This document shows, piece by piece, positions 1-6,915 of a stretch of DNA of 10,323 nt (the stretch's first letter is position 1; each line of letters begins with the position of its first letter). This DNA is from JALOOE01 sp964423545. Lineage in GTDB: Bacteria > Chloroflexota > Anaerolineae > CG2-30-64-16. The notes under the pieces were generated by a model. That model ran no database searches. It had not been told where the DNA came from and saw only the letters and a program-made list of their open reading frames with translations. Both the position numbers and the translations under genes were made by a program. Location of the stretch: the NCBI GenBank assembly GCA_964423545.1, contig CAYRFV010000206.1, positions 1-10,323 on the forward strand, given 5' to 3'.

Positions 1-40
1 CCGCCAGGATGAGGACGAAAAAGATGCGAACGAGTTTCAT
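1..40 (-). CDS. N-terminus of an exported or membrane protein (partial)
   Basis: An ATG at 40-38 opens a frame that runs off the window and reads MKLVRIFFVLILA. The pattern, two early basic residues followed by an unbroken hydrophobic run, is that of a signal peptide or a first membrane segment. A GTAGGTGA stretch directly before the ATG is a moderate ribosome-binding site. It begins 18 bases after the guaA stop on the same strand, so it could be co-transcribed with guaA. Only 13 residues are visible and no family can be named. Confidence 0.5.
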   Translation of the reverse strand, partial: MKLVRIFFVLILA

Positions 41-58
41 TCACCTACTCAGCCGGCG

Positions 59-1618
<1,560 letters not shown>

Positions 1619-1658
1619 AAAAAATGCCGGTTGCCGCCTTGCTGGCGGAGCCTGCATG

Positions 1659-1664
1659 AGTATA
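1659..1664 (-). promoter_or_regulatory. possible -10 box of the guaA promoter
   Basis: Read on the minus strand this is TATACT, five of six matches to the sigma-70 -10 consensus. Transcription would start near 1651-1653 and give a leader of about 35 bases before the preferred guaA start at 1618. No good -35 hexamer is found 16-18 bases upstream, so the call is weak. Confidence 0.25.
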
Positions 1665-1742
1665 CACCAGGATACTGCGCCCGGCCCTGTTCTGGCCCTG
1701 GGACGTGTGCGGGCGTGAGGCGCGTTGTTTCTGTCTGCCGGA

Positions 1743-1862
1743 AGCTACATCACTGCCCCAGCGCACCGCCTGATGGACCTCATCACACAGACCCAGAACC
1801 GTATGAAACAAGAAAGCCAGCCGATTGAGACTGAGCAGAAAGGAGGCCAGTGCTGCCACACC
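1743..1862 (-). pseudogene. probable transposase remnant (internal/C-terminal fragment)
   Basis: On the minus strand this stretch reads about 40 residues, including the core LASFLLSLNRLAFLFHTVLG followed by LCDEVHQAVR. From memory this resembles a conserved block near the end of a family of DDE transposases, of the form LNLLAFLFHTVLEL followed by DE-x-Y-x-x-x-R. The resemblance stops after VR. The downstream family block (FFEDLRALTRYL-like) is absent, and no catalytic region or terminal inverted repeats are visible. I read it as a decayed scar of an insertion sequence between guaA and the regulated run. The identification rests on pattern memory alone, and a chance hydrophobic frame cannot be excluded. 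Confidence 0.42.
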
Positions 1863-1918
1863 GCGCTTTGCGAACAGGGGATGCACTGCAAAGAAGGCCA
1901 CTCAGCAAGATCTGCAAT

Positions 1919-1947
1919 TTGACACGCAAACCGGTTTGTGCTACCTT
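1919..1947 (+). promoter_or_regulatory. sigma-70-type promoter of the LacI-family gene
   Basis: A perfect -35 TTGACA (1919-1924) is followed, after a 17-base spacer, by TACCTT (1942-1947). This weak -10 is compensated by an extended -10 TG at 1939-1940. Transcription would start near 1954, giving a leader of about 57 bases to the ATG at 2011. The spacer is almost entirely filled by the first operator, and the second operator begins at the predicted start site. That geometry supports both the promoter and its repression. Confidence 0.7.
1925..1940. promoter_or_regulatory. LacI-family operator O1, in the promoter spacer
   Basis: The core CAAACCGGTTTG (1927-1938) is a perfect 12-bp palindrome centred on CG, the typical form of LacI/GalR-family operators. 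The outer bases are slightly asymmetric (CGCAAA on the left, TTTGTG on the right). It lies exactly between the -35 and -10 elements, where a bound repressor would exclude RNA polymerase. Confidence 0.85.
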
Positions 1948-1952
1948 TCGCC

Positions 1953-1970
1953 ACGCAAACCGGTTTGCGT
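1953..1970. promoter_or_regulatory. LacI-family operator O2, over the transcription start
   Basis: ACGCAAACCGGTTTGCGT is a perfect 18-bp palindrome with the same core as O1. Sixteen bases (1952-1967) repeat 1923-1938 exactly, and the two centres are 29 bp apart. It covers the predicted start site and early leader. The likely ligand is the regulator encoded 40 bases downstream, which would make the gene autoregulated. Confidence 0.87.
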
Positions 1971-2010
1971 ATGACTTGTCTGCGCTTTGGTTCCTTCACC
2001 CTGAGCAGCC

Positions 2011-3024
2011 ATGAAACGAGCGACCATCTCCGATGTCGCAGCCTATGCCGGCGTTACCAAGAGCACGGTGTCGCACGCCCTAAGCGGCAAACGCCCTGTT
2101 TCGGCAGAAACGCGTAACCGCATCGAGCAAGCGATCGCGTCTCTTGGCTATCGGCCGCACCCCGTAGCGCAGCGCTTGGCGACCGGCCGCAGTCGCGCCA
2201 TCGGGTTCGTCTATCCCCTCTACGGGCCGGAGTTCGGCGGCCTGGAGATGAAGTTCATCGCCGGCGCGGCCGGTGTCGTGAACCAGGCCAATTACGCGTT
2301 CGTCCTGCTCACCCCGCCCGACCGCCGCGGAGACGACCTGACGTGTTTCGTCGAGAGCGGCCTGCTCGACGGCGTGATCCTGATGCAGACGCGGCTGCAT
2401 GATGCGCGCGTCGAAGCATTGCGGCGGGTCGGCATCCCTTTTGTGCTGATCGGCCGTTGCCAGGACAACACCGGCCTCACTTTCGTGGACCTGGACATTG
2501 ATCTGGCGTTGCGCCTGTGCGTCGATCATCTGGTCGGCCTGGGCCACCGCGACGTGGCCTATCTGCATCTGGACGATCCCGATTTGAGCTTTGCGGCGCG
2601 GGCGACGCAGGCGTATGCTGCGGCCTGCCGGGTGCACGGGCTGACGGTGGAGCTGGCTGCCTGTGAGCCGACCGCCGATAGCGGCGCCGCAGTCGCGTCT
2701 GATCTGTTGGCGCGGCGGCCGGAGATCACCGCTTTGGTGGTTTGGAACGATCTGGCGGCGTGGGGCGCTCTGCAGGGGGTCCATCATCTCGGCCGCCGCG
2801 TGCCGGAAAATCTATCGGTGATCTGTTTCGACCGCACCATGATCGCCAACATCATGTCTCTCCAGACGACTGCCATCGACATCCGCCCGCGCGAGATGGC
2901 AGCCGAAGCGGCCCGGCTGCTGCTGGCGCAGTTGGAGGGAGACGCACAGTCGCCGGCGCAGGTTCTGCTGGAACCGGAGTTGCTCGTCGGCGAGACCGTC
3001 GCGCCGCCAGGGCCGCGGAGATAA
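2011..3024 (+). CDS. LacI/GalR-family transcriptional regulator
   Basis: A DNA-binding repressor of 337 aa, a normal length for the family. The N-terminal helix-turn-helix is complete (residues 5-24, TISDVAAYAGVTKSTVSHAL), followed by the hinge helix region around PVAQRLATGRS. A periplasmic-binding-protein-like sensor domain then runs to the end and includes the typical late segments PENLSVICFDRT and TTAIDIRPREMAAEAARLLL. The effector is usually a sugar or related small molecule. The pocket residues do not let me name it. Two near-identical palindromic operators in its own promoter suggest autorepression. Because the genes that follow run in the same direction with no strong stop directly after it, it probably also controls the downstream ECF, methyltransferase-like and GH31 genes. 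No strong Shine-Dalgarno precedes the ATG, but the helix-turn-helix begins right after it, so the start is secure. Confidence 0.95.
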   Translation: MKRATISDVAAYAGVTKSTVSHALSGKRPVSAETRNRIEQAIASLGYRPHPVAQRLATGRSRAIGFVYPLYGPEFGGLEMKFIAGAAGVVNQANYAFVLLTPPDRRGDDLTCFVESGLLDGVILMQTRLHDARVEALRRVGIPFVLIGRCQDNTGLTFVDLDIDLALRLCVDHLVGLGHRDVAYLHLDDPDLSFAARATQAYAAACRVHGLTVELAACEPTADSGAAVASDLLARRPEITALVVWNDLAAWGALQGVHHLGRRVPENLSVICFDRTMIANIMSLQTTAIDIRPREMAAEAARLLLAQLEGDAQSPAQVLLEPELLVGETVAPPGPRR

Positions 3025-3030
3025 CCTGCC

Positions 3031-3384
3031 ATGCGCACAGACGCCCCCGTTTGCTACGACACGGCCGGATCACCCCTTCTCTTTCCTACCACTGCGCTCT
3101 TTGGGGCGGCGCTCGGCTGCGTAGATCAACGCCAGTTGCTTAACGCAGCCGCCTATCCGCTCCTGTTCGCTCCCCGGCGTCAGAGCGGGCCGGACTTTCA
3201 GCCGTTCATTGCCGAGATCGAGGCGTTGGGGGCGCCGGCCGCGCGGCCGGCGCCCCCAACGCGCAGGGCCGACCCCAACCAGCAGGCCACGGCTGCGTGC
3301 GGGCTGGGGTCTATGGCCGGGCAACGGCTGATGAACGAGTTGAATGCGTTGCTTGGACCAGAAAAGGAAGCGCCTATGGCCTGA
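3031..3384 (+). CDS. small unrecognised ORF (117 aa)
   Basis: I do not recognise this protein. The ATG lies 6 bases after the regulator stop, and a GGAG (3017-3020) sits 10 bases before it, so translation following the regulator is plausible. Third codon positions are GC-rich as in the neighbours, which favours real coding. The N-terminal half has short hydrophobic stretches (PLLFPTTALFGAALG, AAAYPLLFAP) but no clear signal peptide. The middle (GAPAARPAPPT) is encoded by a perfect 40-bp palindrome, and the C-terminus (GQRLMNELNALLGPEKEA) could form a helix. Alternatives are a decayed remnant of a longer gene, or a structured untranslated leader of the transporter genes that happens to be open. 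Confidence 0.35.
   Translation: MRTDAPVCYDTAGSPLLFPTTALFGAALGCVDQRQLLNAAAYPLLFAPRRQSGPDFQPFIAEIEALGAPAARPAPPTRRADPNQQATAACGLGSMAGQRLMNELNALLGPEKEAPMA
3223..3262. repeat. perfect 40-bp palindrome
   Basis: The left arm (3223-3242, starting GCGTTGGGGGCG) is exactly reverse-complementary to the right arm (3243-3262, ending CGCCCCCAACGC), with no spacer at the centre (CGCG). As RNA it would fold into a very GC-rich stem of up to about 18 pairs with a minimal loop. No T-tract follows, so it is not a standard intrinsic terminator. It lies inside the 117-aa ORF, 200 bases after the regulator stop. It could serve as an mRNA 3'-end stabiliser or decay barrier, a pause or Rho-related structure, a protein-binding site, or a small mobile palindromic unit. 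Confidence 0.9.
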
Positions 3385-3390
3385 TGACCC

Positions 3391-3436
3391 CGGGGAGATC
3401 CCCGCTTTCTCGCCCTTGCCTGCCGGAGGGGCAGGC
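3391..3436 (+). other. two small hairpins before the ECF S component gene
   Basis: The first is CGGGG-AGAT-CCCCG (3391-3404), followed by CTTTCTC. The second is GCCTGCC (3418-3424) pairing with GGCAGGC (3430-3436) across a five-base GGAGG loop. Both lie in the 66-base gap before the S component. The stems are short and the T-content after the first is poor, so terminator or attenuator roles are only possible. I see no conserved riboswitch core (for example a cobalamin B12 box) in this gap. Confidence 0.35.
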
Positions 3437-3450
3437 CCACATCACTCATC

Positions 3451-4245
3451 ATGTTGGAGGATAGTATCCTGGCTACTAAATGTCAAGAGCGTCAATTGCA
3501 ATTTCTTCGCGGCGCGGCGATTGACGGCGCGCCGGTAGCGTACATCGTAGTGTTGGCCGCAGTGGTAGCTGCACTGGCCTTCATTCCCTTCTCCGTCGTC
3601 CTGGCCTCCGGCGGCAGCTTCCCGCTCTCCCAGGGCATTTTTCCGTTGGTCGGCTGGTTGCTCGGCCCGATCGCTGGCGCGGTCGCCAGCGGCGTCGGCA
3701 CGCTGATCGGCGTCTTCCTCGCCCCCCACACCGCCGGTGTGCCGGTTGTCTCGATCCTGGGCGCAGTCGTCGGCAGCTTTGCGGCTGGCAGTATGGTCCT
3801 GGCAGGCAAGCGTCGAACCTGGTGGCTGCCGCTGACGATCGTTTTCGTGATTTGTTGGCTGCTCTTCGCCGGCCGCGCCGTGGTGCAGAACGGCGTCAGC
3901 CTCTACGCTGGCATCGCTGGCTCCTTCGTCGATTGGTCCGCCATCCTGCTCTTCGCGCTGCCTACCCGCAGGTTAGCCGCGAAGTACATCGGCAGCAACA
4001 ACCTGGCCTATACCGCTCTGGGCCTCTTCATCGGCACCTGGATGGTCGCAGGCGTCTACCATGTGTCCCAATCGGTGATTACCTACTTTATGTTCAACTG
4101 GCCGCAAGAGGTGTGGGTCACGTTGATCCCGATCATCCCGTTTGAGAACCTGATGCGCTGCCTGACCGGCACGGTAATCGGGACCGGCGTGATCGCCGGC
4201 TTGCGCGCGATCGGGCTGGTGCGACCGCGTGAGGCGATCTACTAG
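3451..4245 (+). CDS. ECF transporter S component (substrate-binding membrane subunit)
   Basis: A hydrophobic protein of 264 aa, with membrane segments estimated at 28-52, 62-91, 98-118, 125-145, 152-171, 184-206 and 222-253. The stretch SQGIFPLVGWLLGPIAGAVASGVGTLIGVFLAP (about 60-91, given in parts) and the late IPFENLMRCLTGTVIGTGV are typical of S components, which bind the substrate and dock onto the EcfT/ATPase module. The genes for a fused ATPase and EcfT follow directly, so this is the dedicated S subunit of a group I-like ECF importer. Its gene order (S, double ATPase, T) recalls the B. subtilis YkoE-D-C arrangement, but I see no specific kinship to YkoE. The substrate is unknown. The start is uncertain: the ATG at 3451 has no Shine-Dalgarno, whereas GGAGG at 3456-3460 would better serve a CTG at 3469. 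The first about 25 residues are hydrophilic and could be shorter. Confidence 0.85.
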   Translation: MLEDSILATKCQERQLQFLRGAAIDGAPVAYIVVLAAVVAALAFIPFSVVLASGGSFPLSQGIFPLVGWLLGPIAGAVASGVGTLIGVFLAPHTAGVPVVSILGAVVGSFAAGSMVLAGKRRTWWLPLTIVFVICWLLFAGRAVVQNGVSLYAGIAGSFVDWSAILLFALPTRRLAAKYIGSNNLAYTALGLFIGTWMVAGVYHVSQSVITYFMFNWPQEVWVTLIPIIPFENLMRCLTGTVIGTGVIAGLRAIGLVRPREAIY

Positions 4246-4256
4246 TCAAGCGTTGA

Positions 4257-4292
4257 GGCCTTCGAGGTCTCCGAGACCTCGAAGGCCCTTTT
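4257..4292 (+). terminator. terminator-like hairpin between S component and ATPase genes
   Basis: GGCCTTCGAGGTCT (4257-4270) pairs perfectly with AGACCTCGAAGGCC (4274-4287) over a three-base loop, followed by CTTTT (4288-4292). This is a 14-bp stem with a short T-tract, close to an intrinsic terminator. Because it lies 12 bases after the S component stop and 24 bases before the ATPase start in one transporter set, partial termination or mRNA end protection is more likely than a full stop. Confidence 0.65.
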
Positions 4293-4316
4293 CCAGACCA
4301 CGAAACGAGCGGATGA

Positions 4317-6065
4317 ATGACTGAACCCATCGCCATCCTCGATCAAATCTCCTATCTGTACCCGCGTTCGCCGGAGCCGGTGCTACGGGATATTTCGCTC
4401 GACATCTTCAGAGGTGAGTTTCTGGGGATTATTGGTCCGACCGGCGCGGGGAAAAGCACACTGTGCCTGGCGCTGAACGGGATTGTGCCGCAGTTCTTCG
4501 GCGGCCGCTTCTTTGGTCGCGTGGTCGTCGCCGGGCTGGATACGCTGGAGCATCCGATCAGCGCGCTGGCCCGGCATGTCGGCGCGGTCTTCGAAGACCC
4601 GGAGACGCAACTGATCGCTACCTCGGTCGAGAACGAGATCGCGTTTGCCTTGGAAAATCTCAAATTGTCGCGCGCAGAAATCCGGGCGCGCATCGGACCG
4701 GCGCTGGCTGCCGTGCGTCTGGAAGGCGCCGAGAAGAAGCACCCGGCCGAACTCTCGGGCGGGCAGAAGCAGCGCCTGGCGATTGCGGCCGCGCTGGCCG
4801 TGCAGCCCGACCTGCTCGTGCTCGACGAACCGACCTCGCAACTCGATCCCATCGGCGCCCAGGAGGTCTTCGCGACCGTGCGCGAGCTCAACAAGGAGTT
4901 GGGCATCACGATCGTGATGGCGAGCCACGCAGCCGAGGAAATGGCCGAATACGCCGACCGTATCGCGCTCTTGGCCGCAGGCGAGCTGACCGCGCTGGGC
5001 CGCCCCGGCGAGATCTACAGCGATATCGAGCGGTTGCAGGCCAACGCCTTGCGGCCGCCGCAGGTGGCGCATACGTTTTATCTCATCAATCGCGGCGGCG
5101 TCCTGACCCGGCGCCTTCCTGTCCGACTGGAACCGGCCATCGCCGATCTCAAAACGCTGGCGACTGACAACCTGCCTGAGCCGCCGGCCGCCCTGCCAGA
5201 ACCGCCCGTCCGCCGCGGCCCCCCACTGCTGGCGGTAAAGGATCTCAAACATACCTACAGCGATGGCACACAGGCGCTTCTCGGCGTCAATCTGGAGATT
5301 CGCGAGGGGGAATACGTCCTCATCATCGGCCAGAACGGCGCGGGCAAGAGCACGCTGGTCAAGCACTTTCTGAAGCTGTTGCAACCTACCGCCGGGGTCG
5401 TAGCTGTCGGCGGCGCCGATACGCGCACCTTGACCATGAGCGATCTGGCGCGGCGGATCGGATATGTGGCGCAGAATCCCGACAACCAGATCTTCAACGC
5501 CTCGGTCGGCGAAGAGGTTGCCTTTGCCCTCAAGAACCTGGATTTCCCGAAGGCCGAAGTGGAGGCGCGCACGCAGGAGAGCCTGGAGGCGATGGGGCTG
5601 TGGGAGGCGCGCGAGATGCACCCGCTGGCCCTGCCGAAAGGAGATCGGGCCCGCGTGGTGATCGCGGCGATTCTGGCGATGAAGCCGGAGATCATCATCT
5701 TCGACGAACCGACGACGGGCCAGGACTATCGCGGGGCAAGTTACATCCTCGAGATCAGTCGGCAATTGCATGAGCTGGGCAAGACGGTCATCGTCATCAC
5801 GCATCACCTGTATCTGATGCCGGAATATGCCGAGCGTGTGATCGTGATGGGCAAGGGGACGGTGCTGCTCGATGCGTCAATCCGGCGCGCCTACCATGAG
5901 ATCGATCTGCTCCGCTCGACTTACCTGACACCGCCACAGGCTGTGTTGCTGGCGCGCGCGCTCGATCGCGGCGATGGCCGCGACTTCAGCCTGCTGACGC
6001 CCCAGGAAGTTGCAGACTGCTTTGTCCCTGATTACGACGATCAACCTGCCGGAGGCACGGCATGA
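4317..6065 (+). CDS. ECF transporter ATPase, two fused ABC domains
   Basis: A cytoplasmic energising subunit of 582 aa with two CbiO/EcfA-type ATPase domains in one chain, replacing the EcfA-EcfA' pair. Domain 1 has Walker A GPTGAGKST (40-48), the Q-loop region EDPETQ (93-98), signature LSGGQ (146-150), Walker B LLVLDEP (166-172) and switch His204. After a proline-rich linker (about 285-303), domain 2 has Walker A GQNGAGKST (338-346), AQNPDNQ (385-391), Walker B IIIFDEP (459-465) and His496. Its signature position reads LPKGD (439-443) instead of LSGGQ. The two ATP sites are therefore unequal: the site built from Walker A of domain 1 and the signature of domain 2 is non-canonical. The start ATG follows a weak GCGGA. 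The stop overlaps the next gene by four bases (ATGA), which couples translation to EcfT. Confidence 0.95.
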   Translation: MTEPIAILDQISYLYPRSPEPVLRDISLDIFRGEFLGIIGPTGAGKSTLCLALNGIVPQFFGGRFFGRVVVAGLDTLEHPISALARHVGAVFEDPETQLIATSVENEIAFALENLKLSRAEIRARIGPALAAVRLEGAEKKHPAELSGGQKQRLAIAAALAVQPDLLVLDEPTSQLDPIGAQEVFATVRELNKELGITIVMASHAAEEMAEYADRIALLAAGELTALGRPGEIYSDIERLQANALRPPQVAHTFYLINRGGVLTRRLPVRLEPAIADLKTLATDNLPEPPAALPEPPVRRGPPLLAVKDLKHTYSDGTQALLGVNLEIREGEYVLIIGQNGAGKSTLVKHFLKLLQPTAGVVAVGGADTRTLTMSDLARRIGYVAQNPDNQIFNASVGEEVAFALKNLDFPKAEVEARTQESLEAMGLWEAREMHPLALPKGDRARVVIAAILAMKPEIIIFDEPTTGQDYRGASYILEISRQLHELGKTVIVITHHLYLMPEYAERVIVMGKGTVLLDASIRRAYHEIDLLRSTYLTPPQAVLLARALDRGDGRDFSLLTPQEVADCFVPDYDDQPAGGTA

Positions 6066-6913
6066 GCATGATGCGTTTCCAAACGGTCGAGCGCGACTCT
6101 TTCTTCACGCGGCTCGACTTTCGTCCCAAGCTGGTAATGATGGCCGTGTTGACGATCATCGCCTTCGTATGGGAAAGCCCGTTGGCCGGCGGTTTGCTGG
6201 CCCTTGCGGTCATCGTAGCGTCGCTGCTGGCGGGCGTCAAGCCAGCCTATATTCGCCTAGTCATCACGGTGATGTTCCCGTTCTATATCCTGCTCTTGTT
6301 GACGCATGGCTTCTTCAACGTTGACCAGGTGAAATCGCTGACGGGCAAGGCGGAGCTGACCACCCTGTTCATGCTGCCGTCGAACTGGCCGGTGATCGGC
6401 GGCGGGCGGATGACAGTCGAGGGTTTTCAGTACGGCTGGAACGTCATCTTCAAGACGCTGACGCTGACCCTGGTCATCCCGCTCGGCATCTTCACCACCG
6501 ATGTGGACAAGTTCATCGTCGGCATGGTGCGGGCCAGGGTGCCCTACAAGCTGGCGTTCATCTTCTCGGCCACATTGCGCTTCGTGCCGTTGCTGTTCAG
6601 CGAAATCCAGGCCATTATCGAGGCGCAACGGCTGCGCGGCCTGGCGGTGGAGAAGATGGGGCCGATCAAACGCGTGCGCGTTTACGCCAAGGTGGCCGTG
6701 CCGCTGATCCTGGGCGCGATGGTCAAGTCGCAGATGCTCGAAGTGGTGCTGCAGTCGAAGGCGTTCACCGGCAGCGCCGACCGCACCTACCTCCACGAGT
6801 CGGTGTTGGGGCCGTTGGACTATCTGATGATCGCCTTCTTCGCGCTGCTGCTGATCGCGGCTGTCGTCGCCTACTTTACGATCGGCTTCGGCAAGTTCGG
6901 GGGGCCATTCTGA
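6062..6913 (+). CDS. ECF transporter transmembrane coupling protein EcfT
   Basis: An integral membrane subunit of 283 aa that links the S component to the ATPases. Membrane segments lie at about 24-38, 41-58, 62-82, 127-146, 164-180 and 254-276. The two cytoplasmic coupling motifs are visible: AQRLRG (188-193), the first A-R-G-like motif, and QSKAF (231-235), the second, both in the long helical region that contacts the ATPase grooves. This matches the CbiQ/EcfT family in length and order. A GGAGG at 6051-6055, six bases before the ATG at 6062, and the ATGA overlap with the ATPase gene fix the start and imply translational coupling. With the S component and the double ATPase it completes a dedicated ECF importer. 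Confidence 0.93.
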   Translation: MSMMRFQTVERDSFFTRLDFRPKLVMMAVLTIIAFVWESPLAGGLLALAVIVASLLAGVKPAYIRLVITVMFPFYILLLLTHGFFNVDQVKSLTGKAELTTLFMLPSNWPVIGGGRMTVEGFQYGWNVIFKTLTLTLVIPLGIFTTDVDKFIVGMVRARVPYKLAFIFSATLRFVPLLFSEIQAIIEAQRLRGLAVEKMGPIKRVRVYAKVAVPLILGAMVKSQMLEVVLQSKAFTGSADRTYLHESVLGPLDYLMIAFFALLLIAAVVAYFTIGFGKFGGPF

Positions 6914-6915
6914 CG

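Larger units (their letters stand above)
1619..2010. other. divergent intergenic region between guaA and the LacI-family gene
   Basis: These 392 bases lie between two divergent genes. From left to right they hold the possible guaA -10 box, a probable transposase remnant on the minus strand, and then a consensus-like plus-strand promoter with two operators. The last 40 bases before the regulator ATG are an ordinary leader without a strong ribosome-binding site. A plus-strand frame from a TTG at 1725 to 1922 exists, but it overlaps the promoter -35 and has no convincing features. I do not call it a gene. Confidence 0.7.

Noticed and set aside
1667..1676. Ten-base match AGTATCCTGG shared, on opposite strands, between the guaA upstream region and the start of the S component gene (3463-3472)
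   Set aside because: Ten-base matches are expected by chance among all pairs of positions in a 10-kb window, and there is no consistent promoter geometry at the second site.
1725..1922. A 65-codon plus-strand frame before the LacI-family gene
   Set aside because: It starts at TTG without a ribosome-binding site, overlaps the promoter -35 and the opposite-strand transposase-like stretch, and has no recognisable features.
3025..3450. Riboswitch for an ECF vitamin transporter (cobalamin, TPP or similar)
   Set aside because: I looked for a B12-box or other conserved core and found none; the hairpins present do not match a known aptamer that I can recognise.
4383..5807. A 474-codon open frame on the minus strand opposite the fused ATPase
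   Set aside because: It is antisense to an intact two-domain ABC protein and its translation is low-complexity and Arg/Gln-rich with no motifs.
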